From assembly GCA_964562375.1 (NCBI GenBank), contig CAZLSW010000027.1:1-37660 (forward strand): a stretch of 37,660 nt of DNA, read 5' to 3'. This document shows, piece by piece, positions 16,047 to 22,350 of the stretch (its first letter is position 1; each line of letters begins with the position of its first letter). The notes under the pieces are model-generated. The model did no database searches. It saw only the letters and a list, made by a program, of their open reading frames with translations, and was not told where the DNA came from. The stretch is from JAJPXC01 sp964562375 (GTDB lineage: Bacteria; Bacteroidota; Bacteroidia; Bacteroidales; Muribaculaceae). The translations under genes and the position numbers were made by a program.

Positions 16047-16823
16047 TCATCTGTTGCTTGAAATTCCTTGTGTGATTGTGTCTGGCTTTTCGACTGTATT
16101 ATTTGACCATGACCAGTCAGGTCTTTCTATATCCATTTCCTCATTATTTATCCGGCTGCCGCCGCAGCGGCGCCAACGACGGAAGGCTTCCGAACCGATT
16201 TTCTGCTTGTCGACAGAGTAGCTGCGGCACCGGTCGTCGATGTCGTACCATACGTCCTGAAGCGAGGTGTACTTCACGGCCAGCGTCAGGCGCCGCAGCT
16301 TCTGGTTCATCAGCTTGAGCTTGGGGCGTATGGCGAAGACTATCTCGATGCGCTCCTTCTCGGTCATCTTGATGTCGGAGAAGCACACCTGCCGTATGTC
16401 GTTGCAGATGTCCGCCGAACCGAAGATTATCTCCCGGTAGATGTTGTTGCGCCTGGCTGACAGTGCCACTGCCAAGGCGTTGGTGGGCGCCTCGCCGAGC
16501 TGGTCGCCGAAGCGCTTGAGGTTGTCGGTCATCTGGGAAATCTCGTGGTAGAAGCCGTAGATCTGAGCGGCGTAGCACACCACCGAGCGGAACGAGTCGA
16601 GGTAGTCGTTGAACTGCCGCTGGAGCTGTGTCGTTGCGTCCACCTCCTCCTTGATCCAGACGTGGCCGGTGGTCTCCAGCGCCATCGCCGCCTCCTGGCT
16701 CTGGAGGGCCTTCTTGGCCTTGTCGGTGTACACGACAATCATCCCGGCCAGCGTGGGGTCGGTCTGCGCGTGCACCTTGGGTAAAGCCAGCAGGGCCAGT
16801 GTGAGCAACAGCAGTTTCTTCAT
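16047..16823 (-). CDS. Exported helical protein, VirB5/TraI-like (paralogue 1)
   Basis: 258 residues with a cleavable signal peptide (MKKLLLLTLALLALPKVHAQ). The mature part is helical and contains KMTEKERIEIVFAIRPKLKL and LRRLTLAVKYTSLQDVW, which align with matching parts of the next upstream gene (LHSFSQKLRLLYMSIRYYTVTDVW), so the two are tandem paralogues. The general plan (signal peptide, periplasmic helices, KER-x2-I near the C-terminus) resembles the DUF4141/TraI proteins of Bacteroides conjugative transposons, which hold a VirB5-like position. That assignment is tentative. The last 45 residues are Trp/Asn-rich and unlike the paralogue. ATGA overlap with the upstream gene. Confidence 0.7.
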   Translation of the reverse strand: MKKLLLLTLALLALPKVHAQTDPTLAGMIVVYTDKAKKALQSQEAAMALETTGHVWIKEEVDATTQLQRQFNDYLDSFRSVVCYAAQIYGFYHEISQMTDNLKRFGDQLGEAPTNALAVALSARRNNIYREIIFGSADICNDIRQVCFSDIKMTEKERIEIVFAIRPKLKLMNQKLRRLTLAVKYTSLQDVWYDIDDRCRSYSVDKQKIGSEAFRRWRRCGGSRINNEEMDIERPDWSWSNNTVEKPDTITQGISSNR

Positions 16824-17512
16824 TCGTGGATAGCTAAGGCTGCGCGTTTCCAGCGCTGTTTGGCCTGCCGCGCGATGGCGCCGTTGGAGCGGTCAATCAT
16901 CCCGGCGGTGACGGTGTTCCATACGTCGGTGACGGTGTAGTAGCGGATGCTCATGTAGAGCAGGCGCAACTTCTGTGAGAAGGAGTGGAGGCGGTCCTGG
17001 AGCTGCCAGAGGGTCTCGGACCGCTCGGCGCCGGTGAGCATGTTCGCTTTGCCGCCGACGGCTACGGCATCGCGCAGGAGGGTGAAGACCGTGACGAGTT
17101 CCTCGGCAGTCTCCATGTAGAGGTTGTTCATCGACATCGACGCTGCGATGCCGCCGGGGTTGGAGGCGACGACGCGCTTGAGCCGCGCGAGGGTGATGAA
17201 CGTTGCCACGCCGTCATGGTAGAGCGACGTGGCGGCCTTGACCGACGAGGCATAGCCGCTGACGGTCGTGAGATAGGAGTTGTACTTGCGCTCCCACTCG
17301 TGGATCTGCGTGTACTCGGCAGCGATGGTGTTCTGGAGCGCGGCCGTCTCGAGCTGCCGCTGGGTCTCGTCCTTGATCTCGCCGTTGATGGCCTCGTTGC
17401 CCTCCGCAAGGGCCATCCACTCCAGCGGGTTGGCCAGGACATACTGTGCCCTGGCCTGCACGCCGACGAGCAGGCAGAGGCTAACGGCCACGATGTGCAG
17501 AGCGGTCTTCAT
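16820..17512 (-). CDS. Exported helical protein, VirB5/TraI-like (paralogue 2)
   Basis: 230 residues with a signal peptide ending ARAQ at about residue 22. The mature protein is helical, with an early QxETAALQNTIAAEY helix, a SGYASSVKAATSLYHDGVA stretch and the C-terminal SQKLRLLYMSIRYYTVTDVW block shared with the downstream paralogue. Both end in an Arg/Lys-rich RWKR or RWRR motif after a basic helix. A duplicated minor channel subunit of a conjugation apparatus would fit; evidence is architecture and context. Its start lies 32 bases inside the Toprim gene, so translation is probably coupled. Confidence 0.7.
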   Translation of the reverse strand: MKTALHIVAVSLCLLVGVQARAQYVLANPLEWMALAEGNEAINGEIKDETQRQLETAALQNTIAAEYTQIHEWERKYNSYLTTVSGYASSVKAATSLYHDGVATFITLARLKRVVASNPGGIAASMSMNNLYMETAEELVTVFTLLRDAVAVGGKANMLTGAERSETLWQLQDRLHSFSQKLRLLYMSIRYYTVTDVWNTVTAGMIDRSNGAIARQAKQRWKRAALAIHE

Positions 17513-18518
17513 CTTGCTTGTTCCGGGCTATGAGTTGGTCGTTCCAGTCCTTGTGAGGAGGGTCGGGATAGCTGCGCACCACATCGAGCTCTGGGTGCGC
17601 AGTGTATAAGTTCCGGGCGAACTTTTCGCCGGCCTCATCGGCATCGAAGCAGAGCACGTGGCGCGCTTCGGGAGCGAAGCAGGCCATGCCCTCCTGCTGG
17701 CCGCGCGAGGGATTGCCGGAGGTCGAGACAAAGGCAGTCCGCGAGAAGTCGCGGTCGGCGCGGTGGAGCTGGAAGTAGGCCATCGCGTCGTAGGCCGACT
17801 CGAACCACAGCACCTCCTTGGGCTCCGCTACAGGTTGGGCACTGCCTGGCGTGGCAATCCACAGTCCGTTGGCAGCGTCGCTCCCTGCGGCAATGCCCTT
17901 GTAGGCGCATTTCCCCTCGGCGTTAGGCTTGCCGCGCTCCTCGAAGCCTATGACAGCATCCTCGCCGGGACGGCGCAGCGGGAAAGACAGGTTGGTGTAG
18001 CCTTTCGGTGACGTGGCCAGACAGAAACTGCCTGCAAAGGCACGCTGCGTCTTCACATCGAGGCCGCGGTTCTTGAACCACGGATAGAAGGGCTTGATGC
18101 TCTCCCAGTCCTCGGGGTCAAGGTGCTTGACCTCATAGTTTGTGATGTCGAAGGGCTTGACCTCTGGCTTGGCAGGCCAATCAAGGTCGACAGGACGGTT
18201 GAGCATCCGGTTACACACGAGATTGACAAGCCGGTCGGGATCCATGCCGGGGCGGTACTCGGTGAAGTTCTCGGGGAACGCCTTGATGAACGAGATGACG
18301 TTGTAGCGCTTGTCCTCGGGAGGACGGAAGCAGCAGAGGCCATTGCGGGTGACGATGAACTTGTCGCCCGACACACGGTTGCCGTCGGCACCGATGCGCG
18401 AGTACGACGGATAGCGCAGCCCGTCCTTGCGGTTCTGCACGTAGCCGGCCTCGCGCAGCACATCCTCCATAGAGATGCGCTGCTGGAAATCGCGATATGT
18501 CAGCCCGTCACCTGCCAT
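17481..18518 (-). CDS. DUF3991/Toprim primase-like protein
   Basis: 345 residues. The C-terminal half is a Toprim domain: the catalytic Glu240 in VLWFESAYDAMAY, FVSTSGNPSRGQ after it, the DxD motif in VLCFDADEAGEKFA (Asp292, Asp294) and a KDWNDQL closing motif (323-329) typical of the plasmid-type family. The N-terminal 90 residues hold the primase-like TYRDFQQRISMEDVLREAGY region but no cysteine zinc finger of the CHC2 type. The middle (about 125-215) matches the DUF3991 position. Such proteins make primers on transferred ssDNA in the recipient. It starts at the base where the upstream gene stops. Confidence 0.85.
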   Translation of the reverse strand: MAGDGLTYRDFQQRISMEDVLREAGYVQNRKDGLRYPSYSRIGADGNRVSGDKFIVTRNGLCCFRPPEDKRYNVISFIKAFPENFTEYRPGMDPDRLVNLVCNRMLNRPVDLDWPAKPEVKPFDITNYEVKHLDPEDWESIKPFYPWFKNRGLDVKTQRAFAGSFCLATSPKGYTNLSFPLRRPGEDAVIGFEERGKPNAEGKCAYKGIAAGSDAANGLWIATPGSAQPVAEPKEVLWFESAYDAMAYFQLHRADRDFSRTAFVSTSGNPSRGQQEGMACFAPEARHVLCFDADEAGEKFARNLYTAHPELDVVRSYPDPPHKDWNDQLIARNKQDEDRSAHRGR

Positions 18519-20191
18519 CAGCGTCCGCGACCTAATTCATGGTCCATGCCTGCTGTGTTGTATCCTGCCTCGAAGGCGCGTGCGGCGATGTCCTGCGGGG
18601 TGTCCACGCCGGGCTTGTGGTAGACGGAGCCGCCACCGTAAACCTCGGGCATGGGTCGACCGGGGTGCGGGCCGCGCACCAGTCCGATGACCTCGCCGGC
18701 TACGGTAAGTCCGGCCATGATGCCTGCCGTGACCTTCACGCCAGTGGGTACGCCATCGCCACGCTGCTGCACATATTCCACACGCTCGTCTTTCGACCGT
18801 TGCTTCAGGTCAACCTCCTTGAAAATTTTCGAGAAGAGCTTGAAGCGGTGCAGGTCGTCGAGGGCGAGGAACTTGTCATAGTCCTTCTGCGAGATCTCGT
18901 GGCTCACCACCTTGCCGTCGATGATGGCGGTCATGCGGAACTTGCCCTCTACTTCGGGTATGGGCTCGACGCGGATGTCGTCGACCGTCACCTCGCGGCC
19001 GTGGCGCCCCTCGCGGTACCAGCCCTGGTTGGGGTCGATGATGTCGATGAGATGGCCGTCCATCGTCACGACCCCCTCGCGGTTGTCCTCAGGGAGATGC
19101 AGCCGCTCTTGCTGGGGCATGAGCAGCACGTCCTGCTGGACGGCTGCCTCGGGGTCTTGCTGCACGGCGAGCTGCTGGTTGAGTTCCGTCTCTACTTCGG
19201 GCTTCAGCTTCACATCGACGAGCAGACGGCTTTCGAGCATGTCGCTGGTCACGCCGTCGGCAAAATCGACGCTGATTACCCGGTTGATGACGTCGAGGCG
19301 CTCCGGCACCGACACGTCCTTCAGGTCGGGGTTGAGGATTTTGGCAACCTCCTCGTCGGTGAGGTCGTAGGCCAGGTCGACCGGCACGTCGCGCGACTGG
19401 AGGATGAGCGTCTTCTGGTTTGCGTCCACGACTATGCCGTGGCTCGCCAGCACCTCCTGCCATTTCTCGATCGAGAAATAGACGTCGGAGGTGATGACCT
19501 CGGAGTAAGGCTTCGCCGGCTCCGTGGGACGATTGGTGTAGCTCACGGGCGGTAATACCGTCTGTAGTTGCGCCAATACATCATCGCCGTCCTGTTGCTG
19601 CTGTGCCGAGGGTCCTTTGTAGTAGAAACCGTAGCCGCCTGACTGCAGTTCGCCGGGCTTCATGCGGCCGTCGGGACGGTCGGCCACCATCGGTGCACCG
19701 GGATAGTAGAGCTCGCCAACGACGCGGCGCAAGTGCCACCCCTCCTGTTGGCGCGGCGACCAGCCGAGGAACGGATGGCCGTAGCCGCCGGGGGCGTGCG
19801 CACGCCAGCCCATGCCGTGTTGCCACTCCCAGCCCTCACGGCCGTATTCGCCGGCTCCGATACGGTAGCCATGCAGACCCATCGCCACGCGGCCGTTAGC
19901 GTTTCGGGCGTGCACGAAGTCGCGTGGCAGCATGAAGTTGTCCTTCACCAGCGAAGCGAAGGTGTTGTAGGCTTTGCGGTTGGCCGAGTTGGTGCCCCAG
20001 TCGGTGAGGTAGCCGAGCTGCTGCTCGGTGATGGGATAGGCCAGCGTGGGCGAGTCGTGGCCTTGCACGACGAGCTGGAAGCCGGTGTCGGTGGCCACGA
20101 TTGTCGCCTGCATGCCGTTGCGCCGGAGGATGTCCTTCAGCTCGGGCTGCAGGTCCAGCGAACGCGGGTTGGTGTGCGTGCGTACCGCCAT
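18518..20191 (-). CDS. Unassigned 557-residue conjugative-element protein, possibly DUF3945-related
   Basis: Three parts can be seen. Residues 1-110 contain LDLQPELKDILRRNGMQATI and YPITEQQLGYLTDWGTNS, a small alpha/beta domain. Residues 110-200 are full of Gly, Trp and Tyr (YGREGWEWQHGMGWRAHAPG, SGGYGFYYKG), unusual for a cytoplasmic protein. Residues 360-480 include VTVDDIRVEPIPEVEGKFRM, IIDGKVVSHEISQKDYDKFL and HRFKLFSKIFKEV, which recall the DUF3945-type repeats of Bacteroidales mobile elements. A hydrophobic stretch (about 490-510, GIMAGLTVAGEVIGLV) may touch a membrane. It overlaps both neighbours by one base. Function unknown. Confidence 0.7.
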   Translation of the reverse strand: MAVRTHTNPRSLDLQPELKDILRRNGMQATIVATDTGFQLVVQGHDSPTLAYPITEQQLGYLTDWGTNSANRKAYNTFASLVKDNFMLPRDFVHARNANGRVAMGLHGYRIGAGEYGREGWEWQHGMGWRAHAPGGYGHPFLGWSPRQQEGWHLRRVVGELYYPGAPMVADRPDGRMKPGELQSGGYGFYYKGPSAQQQQDGDDVLAQLQTVLPPVSYTNRPTEPAKPYSEVITSDVYFSIEKWQEVLASHGIVVDANQKTLILQSRDVPVDLAYDLTDEEVAKILNPDLKDVSVPERLDVINRVISVDFADGVTSDMLESRLLVDVKLKPEVETELNQQLAVQQDPEAAVQQDVLLMPQQERLHLPEDNREGVVTMDGHLIDIIDPNQGWYREGRHGREVTVDDIRVEPIPEVEGKFRMTAIIDGKVVSHEISQKDYDKFLALDDLHRFKLFSKIFKEVDLKQRSKDERVEYVQQRGDGVPTGVKVTAGIMAGLTVAGEVIGLVRGPHPGRPMPEVYGGGSVYHKPGVDTPQDIAARAFEAGYNTAGMDHELGRGR

Positions 20192-20409
20192 CAGACGTTG
20201 CCCTCCTCGATGGCGGTTTCAAACTCCCGGTCCTTCTCGGCGATGAAGGCCAGGGCGCTGCTCTCCTCGAGCGGCAGGCTGCGCTTGCGGCAGAAGCCCT
20301 TGAACTCCTCGCTCCACTCGCGGGAGTGCTGGAGGATGAACTCGACATGGCTGATCTCGCCGCGCTGGAGGCGCTGTATGAGGATTTCCTCTGCGTAGTA
20401 GGTTTCCAT
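20191..20409 (-). CDS. 72-residue charged protein
   Basis: ATG at 20409, stop overlapping the next start as TGATG. The product (EEILIQRLQRGEISHVEFIL, SREWSEEFKGFCRKRSLPLE) is short, acidic and helical, with no signal peptide or membrane segment. No family recognised. Position between the DUF4099 gene and the 557-residue gene and the coupled stop/start support it as real. It could be a small regulator or chaperone of the transfer region. Confidence 0.65.
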   Translation of the reverse strand: METYYAEEILIQRLQRGEISHVEFILQHSREWSEEFKGFCRKRSLPLEESSALAFIAEKDREFETAIEEGNV

Positions 20410-20429
20410 GATGGTTTGGGGTTTGGGGG

Positions 20430-21173
20430 TTAGCGACGCGGACCGGCCGACTGGGCGACGGCCTGGCCCTTCTTCTTCATCTCGTTCCACAGCTCATCGG
20501 TGTAGTCGTCCTCGGCGACGTAGCTCATCGCGCCGTCGTCGTCTGTGACCCAGCAGCCGTTGGTGCCGAAGCTGTACTTGTCCCACTCGCGCTTGCTGTC
20601 GCGGCGCCACTCCTCCTCGTCTCCGTTGGCCACGCGCACGCCGCACTCCGAGTTGAGGTCGACGCCCATGGTCACGGGCTTGTCATCGACGTAGATGGTC
20701 AGCGGCTCGCCGTTGCGTAGGCACGACAGCTCGGGGCTGGTGAGGTGGAACTTCTCCAGCAGAATCTGGAGGTTGTTGCCGATGACCGGCGAGGGCACAG
20801 ACAGCACCTGGCCCGTGGCCGGGTCGATCTGGTAGAACTTCGGCTCGGCACCGCCGACGAACACGGCGTCGCCCTGGCGCAGCACCTCCTGGTTGTCGGG
20901 GTGGAAGCGGCTCAGGTCGGTGGCCATCAGCTTGGGCGCGAACAGCACCTGCACGGCGTTGTCCTGGTCGTAGACGAGCCGGAAGCGGCTCTGCGACTTG
21001 ACCATCGCGCCGCCCTCCGTCTTGAAGGTGATGGGCAGCAGCGGCGAGCGGTAGCCCGAGCAGATGTTGTCGAGCGCCTGCTGCGGCAGGTCTTCGACCA
21101 TCTGGCGCGACAGGCCGAACCGCTCCAGCGTCTTGTACGGTATCTCGGCTTCCGAGAAAATGCGTTTCTTCAT
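20430..21173 (-). CDS. DUF4099 domain protein, first gene of the operon
   Basis: 247 residues. The N-terminal half matches the DUF4099 pattern found in Bacteroidales mobile elements: IPYKTLERFGLSRQMVEDLP, the SGYRSPLLPITFKTE segment, FRLVYDQDNAVQVLFAPKL, a QIDPATGQVLSVPSPVIGNN segment and a closing LEKFHLTSPELSCLRNGE. The C-terminal part (about 195-247) is acidic and unassigned. The biochemical role of DUF4099 is not known; it is often linked to DUF3945 and Toprim proteins, as here. It lies next to the repeat-rich control region, so it is the promoter-proximal gene. Confidence 0.85.
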   Translation of the reverse strand: MKKRIFSEAEIPYKTLERFGLSRQMVEDLPQQALDNICSGYRSPLLPITFKTEGGAMVKSQSRFRLVYDQDNAVQVLFAPKLMATDLSRFHPDNQEVLRQGDAVFVGGAEPKFYQIDPATGQVLSVPSPVIGNNLQILLEKFHLTSPELSCLRNGEPLTIYVDDKPVTMGVDLNSECGVRVANGDEEEWRRDSKREWDKYSFGTNGCWVTDDDGAMSYVAEDDYTDELWNEMKKKGQAVAQSAGPRR

Positions 21174-21201
21174 TCGTTTGTCTGATTTGAAATTTCCTCG
21201 G

Positions 21202-21234
21202 CCAAGTTACGACCGCACATACCACCCCTCCAAA
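21202..21234 (-). promoter_or_regulatory. Candidate promoter of the 15-gene operon
   Basis: On the - strand TTTG (21234-21231), 21 bases, then TAACTTGG (21209-21202), one base off the TAnnTTTG consensus. It lies about 29 bases upstream of the DUF4099 ATG. The spacer is at the long end, so this is the best but not a perfect candidate. Confidence 0.4.
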
Positions 21235-21267
21235 AATCCGGTCTTTCCAGCGACCCCATTTAGACTT

Positions 21268-21369
21268 TATTTGCGATATAAGACAAATATGACGCGGTTT
21301 GATGTACAAACTGCCCGAAACTGACCGCTCACCTTTATTTGTCTTATTAGATGACCATATTTGTCCTAT
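21268..21369. repeat. Repeated 12-bp motif TATTTGTCYTAT, candidate operators
   Basis: TATTTGTCTTAT occurs at 21336-21347, its exact inverse ATAAGACAAATA at 21278-21289, and TATTTGTCCTAT (11 of 12) at 21358-21369, 22 bases from the previous one. A diverged copy, TATTTGCGATAT (21268-21279), makes an inverted pair TATTTG-N10-CAAATA with the first. Two-turn spacing and mixed orientation are what a dimeric or cooperative DNA-binding protein would use. They lie between two divergent genes. Confidence 0.6.
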
Positions 21370-21404
21370 GTCTTAACATTGGTTAGAAGATTTGTAGTAC
21401 AAAT
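21298..21404. repeat. Two TTTGwwGTACAAA dyads in the divergent control region
   Basis: TTTGATGTACAAA at 21298-21310 and TTTGTAGTACAAA at 21391-21403 agree at 11 of 13 bases. The second extends to a perfect palindrome, ATTTGTA-G-TACAAAT (21390-21404), and covers the -33 element of the + strand promoter, so a protein bound there would block that promoter. Confidence 0.55.
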
Positions 21405-21422
21405 GGCCATGCGCTACCTTTG
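21391..21422 (+). promoter_or_regulatory. Bacteroidetes-type promoter of the exported M23 peptidase
   Basis: TTTG (21391-21394), 20 bases, TACCTTTG (21415-21422), a full match to TAnnTTTG. The ATG of the peptidase begins only 4 bases after the -7 element, so the transcript should start at or next to the start codon. Confidence 0.8.
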
Positions 21423-21426
21423 CCCA

Positions 21427-22086
21427 ATGAAGATTGTTTCATTGTTCATAGGTTTGTTTTTAAGTGTGGAGGTGTCGGCGCAGTTCAACACGGTTGAGTT
21501 GCCCCGACACCTTTCACGCATAGACCGCGCCGTCACGGAAACGACAGCGCCGACGGCGCAATCGCAAGATGATAGGGAAGAGATTGACACCATCGCGCAA
21601 CTGCGCACCCAGCTAATCCGACGCTATCTCAGCGTCAGCTATCCCCTGAAGTCAATCCACATCAGTTCGCCGTTCGGCAGCCGCACCGACCCGTTCACCG
21701 GCAAGACGGCCAACCACAACGGCCTAGACCTCCGCGCACCCTACGGCACGGAAGTCTACGCCTGCATGTTCGGTAAGGTCGAGGCAGTCAGCGAGGACAA
21801 GCGCAGCGGCATATACGTCAAACTACGCCACGGCCACTACACCATCTCATACTGCCACCTCTCACAGCCGCTCGTCCGCAAAGGCGACTACGTGGCTCCC
21901 GGGCAGGTCATAGCCCTCTCCGGCAACACAGGCCGCTCCACCGGCCCCCATCTCCACCTCACCCTCAAGTACAAAAGCAGTCCCCTCCGACCCGCCAAGA
22001 CCCTCGACCCGACCCTCCTCCTCGACTTCATCCGCACCACCCAGTCCGAAGCCGTCGCCCACCTCCGCCAACTCCCCGACAGCTAG
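21427..22086 (+). CDS. Exported LytM/M23 peptidoglycan endopeptidase
   Basis: 219 residues. The chosen ATG gives a clean signal peptide (MKIVSLFIGLFLSVEVSAQ). The M23 domain (about 75-190) has all catalytic positions: HNGLD (His97, Asp101), YCHLS (His144) and HLHL (His175, His177), plus SPFGSRTDPFTG before it. It should cut peptide cross-links in the periplasm. Upstream in-frame ATGs exist (for example 21403) but lie inside the promoter and would spoil the signal peptide. It is divergent from the 15-gene operon and shares its control region, so the two are probably regulated together; a wall-opening enzyme for transfer is likely. Confidence 0.9.
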   Translation: MKIVSLFIGLFLSVEVSAQFNTVELPRHLSRIDRAVTETTAPTAQSQDDREEIDTIAQLRTQLIRRYLSVSYPLKSIHISSPFGSRTDPFTGKTANHNGLDLRAPYGTEVYACMFGKVEAVSEDKRSGIYVKLRHGHYTISYCHLSQPLVRKGDYVAPGQVIALSGNTGRSTGPHLHLTLKYKSSPLRPAKTLDPTLLLDFIRTTQSEAVAHLRQLPDS

Positions 22087-22088
22087 CA

Positions 22089-22247
22089 TCAACGCCAAGG
22101 CAGATGTCCGTTGCACTTTTCGTGCTGCTCGTAGTCATACGGCGAGTACCCCTGCCAGTACCCGCGCCGACGATACCTGCGCCGCGCTTTCTTCCGTCGT
22201 CCGCCCGACAGCCACAGCGCCACCAAAACGATGAGTAGAATTTCCAT
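22089..22247 (-). CDS. 52-residue membrane peptide with Arg/Lys-rich tail
   Basis: The product begins MEILLIVLVALWLSGG, one membrane helix, then a very basic stretch (RRKKARRRYRRRGYWQGY) and a Tyr/His-rich end. It lies 2 bases from the stop of the convergent peptidase gene. Helix plus basic tail would place the tail in the cytoplasm. No promoter match found, and a longer in-frame start to 22292 is possible, so I am only moderately sure it is real. Confidence 0.5.
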   Translation of the reverse strand: MEILLIVLVALWLSGGRRKKARRRYRRRGYWQGYSPYDYEQHEKCNGHLPWR

Positions 22248-22291
22248 ATCAGAGAGAGTTAAAGAGTTGTAATTCCATCTTCTAAGATACA

Positions 22292-22330
22292 AAAATTCTC
22301 CGACATGCGCAATACCTGCCGGAGGATTTT
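22292..22330. terminator. Hairpin ending the fimbrillin operon
   Basis: On the - strand AAAATCCTCCG (22330-22320) pairs with CGGAGAATTTT (22302-22292), 11 bp with one G-U, loop of 17 bases, followed by a T-rich end. It lies 21 bases after the stop of the last fimbrillin gene. Confidence 0.75.
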
Positions 22331-22350
22331 ATGTTGGGATGGTTGACGGG

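Noticed and set aside
21174..21426. CRISPR leader, oriT or att site in the divergent region
   Set aside because: The repeats are short, in mixed orientation and irregularly spaced, with no relaxase or integrase gene nearby; operators explain them better.
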